From Acetobacter sacchari (lineage in GTDB: Bacteria; Pseudomonadota; Alphaproteobacteria; Acetobacterales; Acetobacteraceae), in the NCBI RefSeq assembly GCF_017377715.1, contig NZ_JAFVMF010000028.1, positions 1-42,058 of the forward strand: a stretch of DNA of 42,058 bases, read 5' to 3'. Position 1 is the stretch's first letter; the number at the start of each line of letters is the position of its first letter. Both the position numbers and the translations under genes were made by a program. Shown here in pieces: positions 25,992 to 34,659 of this stretch. The notes beneath the pieces are model-generated. The model worked only from the letters and a program-made list of their open reading frames with translations. It had not been told where the DNA came from and ran no database searches.

Positions 25992-26456
25992 ATGTCTCGT
26001 CCACCCCTACCCCCATTCACCCACGATACCGCGGTTCAGAAGGTTCGCCTTGCCGAGGATGGTTGGAACACCCGCGATGCCGCCAAGGTCGCTCTGGCTT
26101 ACGCGCCCGATACGCGTTGGCGTAACCGGGTCGAGTTCGCGACAAATCGGGACGAGGCGCAGGCCTTCCTTACCCGCAAGTGGAACAAGGAACACGAATA
26201 CCGGCTCATCAAGGAGCTGTGGGCTTTCACCGATAACCGTATTGCGGTTCGCTATGCCTACGAGTATCGCGATGACGCCGGTCAGTGGTACCGTGCTTAC
26301 GGAAACGAGAACTGGCTATTCGCTGAAGACGGATTGATGTCTAACCGTCACGCCAGCATCAATGAGATGCCGATAGCCGAGTCAGACCGGAAGTTTCATT
26401 GGCCTTTGGGGCGCCGGCCGGATGACCACCCTTCGCTAAGTGATCTCGGCATGTGA
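25992..26456 (+). CDS. DUF1348 protein (SnoaL/NTF2-like fold)
   Basis: A 154-residue member of the DUF1348 family, small cytoplasmic proteins with the NTF2/SnoaL cone fold. Family landmarks are [66 protein letters not shown] and the conserved end [20 protein letters not shown]. Its reaction is unknown. It follows cynS by 102 bases in the same direction and may be co-transcribed. Such proteins often sit near oxidoreductases or regulators. AAGGGAAAAGCT precedes ATG 25992. Confidence 0.9.
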   Translation: MSRPPLPPFTHDTAVQKVRLAEDGWNTRDAAKVALAYAPDTRWRNRVEFATNRDEAQAFLTRKWNKEHEYRLIKELWAFTDNRIAVRYAYEYRDDAGQWYRAYGNENWLFAEDGLMSNRHASINEMPIAESDRKFHWPLGRRPDDHPSLSDLGM

Positions 26457-26897
26457 TGGACCAAACTGGCGATGGCGCTCGTCGTACGCCGGTAAGCAAA
26501 TGGGATGCCCATGCGCAGTTAGGGGGGCGTTGCGTCTAGTATCTGAGCCGGAATGCAACAAATCAAACCGTGCTATGTCGCGATCCTACTGGGCTGGCAA
26601 TCGCCGCCCAGGGCCCGAGGGGCCGCATCCCTTGGCGCCGATCCTGAGCCGGCGATGCCTGCGGCGCTGGCGCCCTCGGCGACCGCCGCCAGCATACGGT
26701 TTGGAGAGGTCGAAAAACCCTCCCGGTTCGTTCAAATAAGAATCGTAACCGTTTGACATTTCTACTGAAAAAAATCAGACGGGGCTTCTTCGAACCCTTC
26801 AACTGGCAATACGCCCAATATTAGTGTGGCGTTGCCTCCGGAGAGATATCAAGCTAGTCGATAAATTGGGGGGCGTAGCGAGGGGCGCGAGTAAAAC
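26457..26897. other. Gap upstream of the TetR gene
   Basis: About 440 bases without a credible gene. GC-rich repeats around 26600-26700 give shadow frames only. The last 140 bases should hold the tetR promoter. TTTGACA at 26752-26758 could be a -35 element. I find no good copy of the AGCAARTT operator here. Confidence 0.35.
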
Positions 26898-27533
26898 GTG
26901 ACAGAAGCGAACAAGCGACGACGGTCTCAGGCGGAAAGGCGTGAGGAGGCCGAGAAGCGGCTTATCGATACGGCAATCGAACTTATGGCCAGCCGTGGCT
27001 ACGACGGATTCACCTTGGCGGAGGTTGGCGAAGCAGCTGGATATAGTCGGGGTCTGCCTGCGCATTATTTCGGGAAAAAGGATGATTTGTTAGTTGCCGT
27101 AGTAGAGTTTCTTATCGAAGATTACAATCGACATTTCGAAAAGGAATCCAGAGCGCTTGGTGGGATGCTTCGAATTGAGACGCTTGTGCGTAGTTACACG
27201 CGCGCGAAAGGTCGTAGCGTCCGGGCTTTGAGCATGTTGATTGGTGAGGCTATTGTGCGGCCAGTGCTGCGGCGGACAATAACACGACTGAATGCAAAAG
27301 GGCTTGAAAGAATCGAGAGTATTATTCGTGATGGAATCACGGACAATACTATTCGGCCCGACGTTGATGTCAAACGCCAAGCGGCGATTATATACTCCTT
27401 CCTGCGGGGTCAAACCAACTTCGCCTTGTGCGATACCGCCTTCGATGCGGAGGGCGTGGCAGAGGAATTCATCCTACTTATACGGGATAACCTGAGCCTT
27501 CGTCCGAAGTTGGGGGGATCGAAGAACGGTTGA
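26898..27533 (+). CDS. TetR-family transcriptional regulator
   Basis: A 211-residue TetR/AcrR-type repressor. The basic N-terminus (RRRSQAERREEAEKRLIDTA) leads into the helix-turn-helix (GYDGFTLAEVGEAAGYSRGLPAHYFGKKDDLL, about residues 34-65, with FTLAEVGEAAGYS as its core). An all-helical ligand-binding domain follows. The start is GTG 26898; no better start leaves the DNA-binding domain intact. It is the only regulator in the island besides cynR and lies between the main gene block and the acyl-CoA dehydrogenase. I infer that it controls the four operator-like sites A-D, with an acyl-CoA intermediate as the likely ligand, by analogy with KstR2-type regulators. Confidence 0.88.
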   Translation: MTEANKRRRSQAERREEAEKRLIDTAIELMASRGYDGFTLAEVGEAAGYSRGLPAHYFGKKDDLLVAVVEFLIEDYNRHFEKESRALGGMLRIETLVRSYTRAKGRSVRALSMLIGEAIVRPVLRRTITRLNAKGLERIESIIRDGITDNTIRPDVDVKRQAAIIYSFLRGQTNFALCDTAFDAEGVAEEFILLIRDNLSLRPKLGGSKNG

Positions 27534-27622
27534 TTGAAGTCAAAAGTGGTGGTGCGGGCAGCCTCCACACGGAATGTACGAGGATGCGACTGTCGCGGTC
27601 CGCGTAGCTCCCAATGTGCTAA

Positions 27623-27960
27623 GAACGCGTTTCCAGACCTGTTGTGCTTTGGTTTGAATGCGGAGTAAGGATGAATGTTCTCCGCTCTTGTCTCCGACGG
27701 GCTATGTGCAGCTATTGAACTGCTTCGTCCTGTTATTCCTGTGGCCCGAGAGGTGGACGCCCCCGCACTTTCGGTCGTTCGGCGTTGACGGCGATACGAT
27801 TTGTTCTTCAGAGCGGCATTCCATGGGACTTGCCCCCATTACAGCAGGATGCTGGAGTCTATCTTGGATGCGCTACTCTATTCGGAGAGAGACAGGGCAC
27901 CCACGCAGCCGTCCTGGAAAGCTCTACGCCGGCAAGGGTTATGATTACAGCCGCTGCCGT
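27623..27960 (+). mobile_element. Internally deleted IS5-type element, right inverted copy
   Basis: About 340 bases that match the left copy (13286-13626) in inverse orientation, about 95% identical by eye, with a few substitutions and small indels. The plus-strand frame pieces read ALTAIRFVLQSGIPWDL, then LESILDALLYS and RSRPGKLYAGKGYDYSRC. The central part of the transposase, including the first catalytic Asp, is missing in the same way as in the left copy. After GYDYSRC the copies diverge. This one continues with further degenerate transposase-like sequence to about 28130. Confidence 0.75.
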
Positions 27961-28481
27961 CTGTGTACCCCCCGCCATGGTGGTCGGACACCATATCGCC
28001 AGAAAAAGCAACGGAAGCAGTCCCTCTCTTAATCTCGCGCTGTCGCTGCCTGCTGCATCTTTCGCCTTCCATCTGCGGAGCAACCGGGACTTCCGGTCGA
28101 TGGACATATGCGAATTGTAGCTAAATTGCAGGATGACCCGATTTGTTGACGAGATCATTCCGTCATCCCGCCGTTTGATCTTCGTAAATTTGAGCGTCCA
28201 CAAGTGTTGCGCCCAAGCGGTCAAGCGGAATGCCAATTGAGGAGCATTGTGGTCAGAGATCGGCGGCACGCCACCTTGTCATCCGCCGCCACGCCGTCTT
28301 CCAAGTCCCCAATCACGACATTCGCCCCTGCACCTTGTCGTATTCGCGAGCACGAAAAGCAGCAATCACCACAATTGGCGCACGCGACAGCGTCGACCAT
28401 AAACGCTGTGGACGGTCGCCAGGACCAGATGACGGGCTGTGCGAAGGGCTTCGTTTTCGCACAGAAATTCGCTGCAAACAT
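27961..28481. other. Degenerate IS tail and spacer before the acyl-CoA dehydrogenase
   Basis: 27961-28130 continues the IS5-like remnant; a shifted frame ends in HMRIVAKLQDDPIC, resembling the transposase C-terminus. From 28130 to 28481 I see no gene. Several short frames overlap on both strands. Confidence 0.4.
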
Positions 28482-28508
28482 TATTGTATGTTGACAAGCA
28501 AGTTTTAT
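28482..28508. promoter_or_regulatory. Operator-like site D (upstream of the acyl-CoA dehydrogenase)
   Basis: Half-sites TATTGTA (28482-28488) and AGCAAGT (28497-28503) are 8 bases apart, extended as AGCAAGTTTTAT. The left half is the weakest of the four sites. The site overlaps TTGACA (28491-28496), which may be the -35 element of the promoter. Confidence 0.45.
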
Positions 28509-28558
28509 ACTTCTCAAGATACACAACATCCACGCATCACATGCAAGGCGCCGCAGAT

Positions 28559-30364
28559 ATGTCTTACAAGGTTCCGTTGAAGGACATGACGTTCGCCCTC
28601 ACTCACCTTATCGATCTCGAAAGGGTGCTGGCGCTTTATCCGGAAACGGATCTGGATCGGGACACGGCCATTGCCACCCTGGCGGAAGCCGCACGCTTCG
28701 CTGAAATGGTAATTGCGCCACTCGATGCAGTGGGGGACCGGGAAGGCTTGCAATATCGCGATGGCGAAGTGACGACCCCCACTGGTTACCGTGAAGCCTA
28801 TTCGCGATTCATTGAACAGGGCTGGCATGCGCTGCCATGTGACCCGCACTACGGCGGCCAGGGTTTCCCGAGAGCGATCGCAGCAATGGCCGAAGAGTTG
28901 TGGCGCTCTTCGAACATGGCCTTCACCGGCTGCATGACACTAACGCATGGCGCGATTGCAGCGCTGGAGGCCAGGGCATCGGCCGGCCTGAAGGAGCGCT
29001 TTCTCCCAGCCCTAGTGAAGGGTCGTTGGTCAGGCACGATGAACCTGACCGAGCCACAGGCGGGATCTGATCTTTCCGCAATCCGCACGCTGGCCGCCCC
29101 GAGCGCGGATGGCACTTACCGCGTCAAAGGGCAAAAGATCTTCATCAGTTGGGGTCGACACGATCTGACCGACAACATTATCCATCTGGTCCTGGCTCGG
29201 ACGCCGAACGCGCCTGCGGGTGTGCGAGGGCTTTCGATGTTCCTCGTTCCGCAGCAATTGCTTGATCAAGATGGCAATCCGGGACCAGGTAACGACGTCC
29301 GTTGCGCCTCGATCGAGGTGAAGGTCGGCCAGCACAGCGCGCCGACGACGACAATGCTCTACGGATCGGAACCGACCGATAGCGGTGAAGAGGGGGCGAT
29401 CGGCTATCTTGTGGGCGACCTCCACAAAGGCCTCGAGATCATGTTCATCATGATGAACGAAGCTCGCTTCGGAGTTGGAACCGAGGGATTGGCCGCGACC
29501 GAACATGCGTTGCAAACTGCGCGCTCCTACGCGCGGGAACGCATCCAAGGTAGCGAAGCGGGCAGCGCATCCGATGTAAAGGTGCCAATCATCCGCCATC
29601 CGGATGTGCGGCGCATGTTGATGCGGATGAAGGCTGCCGCGGAAGGCATGCGCGCACTCTGCGTCGTGATCGGCGCCGCCATCGATCAGGCCCTGCGCAG
29701 CTCCGATGCACAGCAGCGCAATGAAGCGCAGCACTTCGTTGATTTCATGACGCCGATTTTTAAGGGCGGCAATACCGAGGCCGCAAACGAGCTGACATCA
29801 CTCGGCGTCCAAATTCATGGTGGCTTTGGCTATATGGAGGATTGCCCGGCCGCTCGTCATTGGCGCGATGTGCGTATCTCTGCAATCTACGAGGGAACCA
29901 CCGCCATCCAGGCAAATGACCTCGTCGGACGCAAAATCGCGCGCGATGGCGGCGCACAGGCGCGGAAATTGGCGACACAAATGCGTGACGTGGGTGAAGC
30001 CGCTTGCACACACGAGGATCTCGTGGCTCTTGGCGCGGCATTGGTGACCGGTGCGGATACGATCGACACGGTTACGAATATCCTTCTGGATCGCTATGGC
30101 CACAGCCAACCCGATGTTCTGTTGGTTTCGGTGCCGATCCTCGAACTGTTCTGGATCGCGGCCATTGGCTGGCAGCTCGGGCGAGGCGCGCTCGCCGCAC
30201 AGGGGGCGCTTGCCGCGGCCGACAGTGATCAGACATTCCTACGAGCGAAGATCGTGACCGCGAATTTTTTTGCGCAGCACTGGATGCCGCAAATGGAGGC
30301 GTTGCGCAGGGAAATTACGGCTAGCAGCGACGCCATCGTCGCGCTCTCCGACGATCAGGTCTGA
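28559..30364 (+). CDS. Acyl-CoA dehydrogenase (long form, about 600 aa)
   Basis: A 601-residue flavoenzyme of the acyl-CoA dehydrogenase family in its long form with an extra C-terminal domain. It would introduce the 2,3 double bond into an acyl-CoA with FAD, passing electrons to ETF. Landmarks are WHALPCDPHYGGQGFP, the FAD/substrate segment MNLTEPQAGSDLSAIRT, the FISWG motif, QIHGGFGYMEDCPAARHWRD, and the active-site IYEGTTAIQANDL, whose Glu is the expected base. I chose ATG 28559 (MSYKVPLKDM), preceded by AAGG; the frame extends to 28439 without support. It lies outside the right IS-derived copy but shares operator-like site D with the island. Confidence 0.92.
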   Translation: MSYKVPLKDMTFALTHLIDLERVLALYPETDLDRDTAIATLAEAARFAEMVIAPLDAVGDREGLQYRDGEVTTPTGYREAYSRFIEQGWHALPCDPHYGGQGFPRAIAAMAEELWRSSNMAFTGCMTLTHGAIAALEARASAGLKERFLPALVKGRWSGTMNLTEPQAGSDLSAIRTLAAPSADGTYRVKGQKIFISWGRHDLTDNIIHLVLARTPNAPAGVRGLSMFLVPQQLLDQDGNPGPGNDVRCASIEVKVGQHSAPTTTMLYGSEPTDSGEEGAIGYLVGDLHKGLEIMFIMMNEARFGVGTEGLAATEHALQTARSYARERIQGSEAGSASDVKVPIIRHPDVRRMLMRMKAAAEGMRALCVVIGAAIDQALRSSDAQQRNEAQHFVDFMTPIFKGGNTEAANELTSLGVQIHGGFGYMEDCPAARHWRDVRISAIYEGTTAIQANDLVGRKIARDGGAQARKLATQMRDVGEAACTHEDLVALGAALVTGADTIDTVTNILLDRYGHSQPDVLLVSVPILELFWIAAIGWQLGRGALAAQGALAAADSDQTFLRAKIVTANFFAQHWMPQMEALRREITASSDAIVALSDDQV

Positions 30365-30393
30365 CTTCACGCTTATCAGCCGGACGGCTTTGA

Positions 30394-30530
30394 GAGTCTG
30401 TTTGGAAAATCAAGAATAAGCATTTCTGCACGTGAGACTGGCGCGTATAACTTCCCAGCGCATGTCCCCAGTCAAAGTACAAGAGGTTTTGAAAGGTACT
30501 TTTGTCGCCATTGCGAGCAATCTGTTGCAT
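30394..30530 (-). mobile_element. Decayed right end of an IS1031-like element
   Basis: GAGTCTGTTTGGAAAATC at 30394-30411 matches the window-end IS terminus (42008-42025) at 17 of 18 bases. On the minus strand the adjacent sequence reads ASLTCRNAYS then TGA, parallel to ANLMRRNAHP at the window start. It is preceded by TGA, which fits a TNA target. The left end is missing, so this is an old truncated insertion next to the acyl-CoA dehydrogenase stop. Confidence 0.65.
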
Positions 30531-31683
30531 TCAACTTCACAAAAGTTATAATTTGTAACTTCAAGCCGTCAGTCTACGCCTCGATCGTCGCCGTTTGAAA
30601 TGAGAAGGCTATGGGGCAAAGTCAGTGATCGGGATGAGAGCATCGGGTTGCGATTTGCCACCATCGCAACAGCCGTTTGATCGCAGAGATCCCTTTTTGC
30701 CTCAGCCAAGTCGTAAGCGGAACCGCTTAGTCACTACGTATCCGAAGAATGTTTCGAATAATAAATCAATTTTGGATCGAACGATTTCGGGCGATTTCAC
30801 CAACCGTAAATGCGGCCACCCTCGAAGTTTTCGATACGGCTATTACGAGAACAGTGGATTCTCCCGTCGATATATTCGCACTCACCGAGCAGCGACTTGT
30901 AACGGACTACGGCGTCATATTTGTCGGTTACGCAGAAACGCGGGGAACAGCCGAGCGTTCGGCACGCCAGGCTACCGCACGTAAAGGAAAGCGTGATATT
31001 GGCTCGAGGAGACTCTCAACACACTCGAAGCAGTAAATCGCGAATTCAAGAAATTCGTCGGGATTTTTTTATTTAGAGGTGAATGTGGAGAGGGAGCGTT
31101 GCTTCGCCGTCCCCGAAATTACGGCCGCGTTCACGCTCTGCCGTGCAAACGGTATTTCTGCCCTCTTTGTCTCCGACAGGCGATAGCAGAGCGGCTGTCA
31201 TCGGAGAGGCCTCATCGAGACGATGAATGCATTACATTAGGCTGTTCACAACGTCTGATCACATGGAAGATCGATTGCAAAGCCATAGAATTTCACACAT
31301 ATATAGCGCTATACTCGCTCGGTTTTCCGAGCCACCGCTTTGCTTTCCCACGCCGTCAGGCAAAAAATGCATGGGGAAAGCACTTAATGCGTCCATTCAA
31401 CGAATTACGCAACAGAACCGGTTGGATTGAATATAAGAGAACCGAAAACTACTATCCCGAATTTTTAGCACTCCGTGTCGTCGCGCCACAAAAGCTTCAC
31501 TTGAATCACTTACGATCTCTCTGAAAGTAATAGTCTCGTCGTCGATCTTACTGTCAAGTATCGACGCGGGCGGTCTACTTAAAACGAAGCACGAACAGGA
31601 ACTTTGTGTTGAAAATGGTAAGACCGCTGGATCGAGAAGATGATAAAATTACGTACACCTAATAAATTCCATAACAGTTTGTA
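30531..31683. other. Stretch without recognised genes
   Basis: About 1.15 kb. A frame at 30749-31036 (95 codons, including VFDTAITRTVDSPVDIFALT) is the most protein-like, but it lacks a ribosome-binding site and a recognisable family. A frame at 31099-31524 looks non-coding. The segment probably consists of decayed mobile or foreign DNA between the IS remnant and the glycosidase gene. Confidence 0.35.
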
Positions 31684-32898
31684 ATGATGGAGAGAAAAAT
31701 GCGTCTCAGATTGGCGTTAATTTATGGACTACTGTTGTGCCCAGAAATTGCACGAGCAACACCGGTCGAGGATGTAATTAAAGCTATATCTCCTCCGGCA
31801 GATGTTGAAAAGAGGAGCGTTGTGGTCTATCAGTTTGATACATCACATCCAATTCCGTTGGATACAACCGGGTCGAGCAGCGTAAAAACAAGCGCGTGGC
31901 TTGTCACGATAAACCGAGCAACAAAAACGATATCTTCGAGTAATGGCCCGTTGGAGCCGCTCTCATTTCGCGTCTATGGCTCCCCAAACTCCGCCAAGTG
32001 CACAGATAATTCGAATGCAAAAATCGACAGTATACCGCAGACATGGGAGCTTCTCCCAGCGAGTATGGCTACATCGATTTTAAAGGGGAAAAACATTTTT
32101 CCGACAGTCGTCATAAATGCTAATTATTTCGACGTACGAGCGCAAGGAAATGGTATAACATGGGCTACAAACAAATGTAGCCGACCGCTAGGGGTTTTTT
32201 ACGACAACAACCCGGGCCATGTAAACAATGACTACGGTAGCTACGACGGAAACGACCAATATCTTGCTGGCCCTCCATATTTTATTGGAAAAACAATCTC
32301 AGAAAAATCGCCAGTGCAGAGCATGATTTTTTTTATGGGAAACGATTATACGAACCCTTCTAGCTATGATTCTTATAATAGGCAGATCGATATTGTTGAA
32401 AATAACGCGTTAACCGATCTGAATTTTAAAGCGAGGATAGGAAAAGCGCCTTATAACTATGATGACGCACGGTTTACAGCCATATCGGGCGCAGAGTTGT
32501 TGCCTAATCTCAGTTCCTCGAGTGCAGATGCTGGGGACGGACCCGATTCAGGTGGAAAGTCGACCACGAGAATTGCAATCGCGTACAAGAAATCGACTGA
32601 CCAATTATTTATTTTTGAAGGTGGTGGGTATACTTCTGGCGTAACAAGAACGAATTTGGCTTCTCTTTTTAAAGCCTTGGGTAGTGACGTGGCTCTGGAA
32701 CTGGACGGTGGTGGATCAGCCAGCGTTGTAGTTAATAGCAATCAGGCGCGTTGGGCAGGAGCAACAACGACAGCGCCTCAGAGCGGTTGTGCACTTGCGG
32801 GTTATACCTGCTCGAAACCAACCCAACCCGATGGTAATGCTCGACCGGTGCCAGCTTTCTTCTATGTGCAAGTGCCGCAGAAAACGTTAGCGAACTGA
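31684..32898 (+). CDS. Secreted phosphodiester glycosidase (NAGPA) family protein
   Basis: A 404-residue exported protein of the NAGPA/phosphodiester glycosidase family, named after the enzyme that uncovers mannose-6-phosphate tags. Bacterial members are thought to cleave phosphodiester-linked sugars in surface polymers. It has a signal peptide (MRLRLALIYGLLLCPEIARA, cleaved after ARA). Conserved motifs are VVINANYFD, LFIFEGGGYTSG, the signature LELDGGGSASVVV and the end RPVPAFFYVQV. ATG 31684 and 31687 precede an ATG at 31699 that has GGAGAG 4 bases upstream; any of them could be used without altering the mature protein. It stands alone with a hairpin after it. Base composition is lower in GC than its neighbours, suggesting transfer. 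Confidence 0.85.
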   Translation: MMERKMRLRLALIYGLLLCPEIARATPVEDVIKAISPPADVEKRSVVVYQFDTSHPIPLDTTGSSSVKTSAWLVTINRATKTISSSNGPLEPLSFRVYGSPNSAKCTDNSNAKIDSIPQTWELLPASMATSILKGKNIFPTVVINANYFDVRAQGNGITWATNKCSRPLGVFYDNNPGHVNNDYGSYDGNDQYLAGPPYFIGKTISEKSPVQSMIFFMGNDYTNPSSYDSYNRQIDIVENNALTDLNFKARIGKAPYNYDDARFTAISGAELLPNLSSSSADAGDGPDSGGKSTTRIAIAYKKSTDQLFIFEGGGYTSGVTRTNLASLFKALGSDVALELDGGGSASVVVNSNQARWAGATTTAPQSGCALAGYTCSKPTQPDGNARPVPAFFYVQVPQKTLAN

Positions 32899-32912
32899 AA
32901 CCCTACTAGTCT

Positions 32913-32933
32913 GGAGGGTTCGAGGAGCCCTCC
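32913..32933 (+). terminator. Terminator-like hairpin after the NAGPA-family gene
   Basis: GGAGGG at 32913-32918 pairs with CCCTCC at 32928-32933 across a 9-base loop, followed by TCTTCCCGTTT. The T-run is broken, so it is only a candidate terminator. Confidence 0.45.
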
Positions 32934-33163
32934 TCTTCCCGTTTAAATCATTAACGTAATTGATGGATTTTTCTTAATCAGGAAAATATCACGAATCCTT
33001 TTGGAATTTCCCAGTGCCTGTGAAACCGCATAACGACGCACGCTTGCACAACTTCGACTTAGCACTCAACGCACAGCGAATCTCAACACGAAGGACAATC
33101 AATAAACATCACTTATACATATCATTTTCAAAAACTTACCTTCATCCATAATTCCTCAATCCC

Positions 33164-33367
33164 TCCATCTACGAACGAAAGGCGCGTCGGCTCTTGATCA
33201 CGCCGCATGTCATTCATAATCAGACGGACGCCTACGCGCTGACAGCCGACTTGCGGGAAAAGCTCCCTCGCGCGGCCGTGTTGCAACACGACCTGAACAT
33301 CGTGCTGATGACAGGGCCATATAACCTGCAACACTGCGTGCTGTACATTACTGGTCTGAATGACTGA
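33164..33367 (+). pseudogene. C-terminal remnant of type II secretion secretin GspD
   Basis: The frame reads RRLLITPHVIHNQTDAYALT, then ADLREKLPRAA, to a TGA at 33365-33367. LLxTPHVI followed by ALTxxLREKL is the conserved end of GspD-type secretins. Everything before it, most of the roughly 700-residue protein, is missing. The stop overlaps the gspK start by 8 bases, as in an operon, so gspD-gspK were adjacent before the upstream part was lost. Confidence 0.6.
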
Positions 33368-34208
33368 TCGTCGCCATTCACAACGCGACGAAGAGGATGG
33401 GTTCGCCCTGCTACTGGTCTTATGGATGCTCGGCTTTCTTGCCCTTCTGGTAAGCCAGACCCTTGCGACCAGTCGCACTACCCTCCGTCTCAGTAATACT
33501 ACACTTCAGCGAGCGAGACTTGAGACCATGGCGGACGCGGCCATTACGACGGAGTTGTTTTCTGTCGCAACCGGCACGAGTGGCGCCAACGGCGTCTGGA
33601 AGACATTTGGTGACGGAAAGGGCCTAGTGCAGGTCCGTGCCATTATCGAGCGAAACAAAATTAATTTCAACGCTGTCAATGTAAGATTGATGCAGGCGTT
33701 ACTGGTTGCGAGCGGGCCACCGCCGGACGAGGCGACGACGTTGGCGAAAGCAATTTTCATCTGGAAAAATCCAACTTTGCATGAGCTGGTCCCATTGTCG
33801 CAAGGAGGGGAAAGAAGTCGCTGCGTATCGCTCGGTGCGCCGTTTCACACTTTCGACGATCTTGGAGTTGTCCCGGGGATGACACGCGAGTTAATTCAGG
33901 CGCTTGCCCCACATATTTCGTTTGTGCAGATCCAGGGGACATCGCCCCTTACCAATGATCCCGTTGTCCGGACGGCGCTCTTCAAAGCTGGGCTTGTAAG
34001 TAGGAGGCTCTCCATTCTGGAGCAGGCTCATCAGAAGGAAGATATGGAGAATGACCAAACGCTGGTCGTCGTGGACGCAAAGGCGTCATTCGCCGGCGGC
34101 GTGATGCTCCGTCACGTGGAGGTTACGCTTCTCCCCCAAGTCCGGCCCGTTCCATGGCGCGTCATGCGTTGGGAAACGGGCGATGTGGAAAGATCGATGA
34201 ATCGCTGA
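33360..34208 (+). CDS. gspK: Type II secretion minor pseudopilin GspK
   Basis: A 282-residue protein of the GspK family, the large minor pseudopilin that caps the type II secretion pseudopilus in the periplasm. The prepilin leader MTDRRHSQRDEEDG is followed by cleavage at Gly14/Phe15 and the hydrophobic helix FALLLVLWMLGFLALLVSQT. Residue +5 is Leu, not Glu, as expected for GspK. The globular region contains the family's helical repeats (FNAVNVRLMQALLVASG; TFDDLGVVPGMTRELIQALA). Length is near normal. With only a fragment of gspD beside it and no other gsp genes in the window, it is probably an orphan unless a second cluster exists elsewhere. Confidence 0.8.
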   Translation: MTDRRHSQRDEEDGFALLLVLWMLGFLALLVSQTLATSRTTLRLSNTTLQRARLETMADAAITTELFSVATGTSGANGVWKTFGDGKGLVQVRAIIERNKINFNAVNVRLMQALLVASGPPPDEATTLAKAIFIWKNPTLHELVPLSQGGERSRCVSLGAPFHTFDDLGVVPGMTRELIQALAPHISFVQIQGTSPLTNDPVVRTALFKAGLVSRRLSILEQAHQKEDMENDQTLVVVDAKASFAGGVMLRHVEVTLLPQVRPVPWRVMRWETGDVERSMNR

Positions 34209-34402
34209 TTGCGGTCGCTCGCGCCTGATTTTGAACGTAAGGGACGATGATTTCGGCTTGTATGTGGAGTTTCTCTCGGTGGTGACAATCGAGCGGGCGC
34301 GTCCGTGCTCCGAACTGAATAGCCCTGAGCTTCCTATATGCCTGCGCGCTTCACCACTTGCTGCCGTTCGCACTCAGCGGGCGACGACATCGTGTTCCTA
34401 GA
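34209..34402. other. Short spacer after gspK
   Basis: About 190 bases. No gspL/gspM continuation is visible; the operon breaks off here, next to IS3 and recombinase remnants. Confidence 0.4.
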
Positions 34403-34540
34403 TTACCTGCGTTTCGGAGTGTCAAACGTCTCTATATAATCGAACACGTCCTGCCTCGCCTCCCCACAGGTCCGGTGTGTCTTGCGCTTGATCCTTTCAC
34501 GCTTAAGCCGGTTGAAGAAGCCCTCTGCAAACCACGTAGT
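34403..34540 (-). pseudogene. IS3-family transposase (OrfB) C-terminal remnant
   Basis: On the minus strand the frame reads GFFNRLKRERIKRKTHRTCG and then EARQDVFDYIETFDTPKRR before TAA at 34403-34405. This is the typical end of IS3-type OrfB (FFxxLKxE ... YIExFYNxxRRH), containing the last catalytic-domain helices. The upstream DDE region is absent, so it is a small relic. Confidence 0.65.
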
Positions 34541-34659
34541 TGTCACGGCGTTTCATGGAATGCGGACACACAAGTAAGAAACTCAGCCCAAGTTAGTGAG
34601 TTGGCTGCCCGATCCTTTTGAATCAGCGCCGTGAAGGACAGTCGCCCGTAGCTGACCAC

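Noticed and set aside
27090..27413. Minus-strand frame inside the TetR gene
   Set aside because: It is entirely antisense to a clear TetR coding sequence.
28491..28509. TTGACA with TATACT as a sigma-70 promoter
   Set aside because: The spacing is only 9 bases, too short for a standard promoter; TTGACA may still be a -35 with a different -10.
28221..28580. Overlapping frames upstream of the acyl-CoA dehydrogenase
   Set aside because: Frames overlap on both strands, have no start signals and show no family pattern; the dehydrogenase start at 28559 is better supported.
31099..31524. 141-residue plus-strand frame
   Set aside because: Composition is unlike a protein (scattered Cys, Arg and His, no hydrophobic pattern) and there is no ribosome-binding site.
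33128..33478. Minus-strand frame opposite gspD'/gspK
   Set aside because: The plus strand carries clear secretin and pseudopilin motifs with an operon overlap, so this is antisense.
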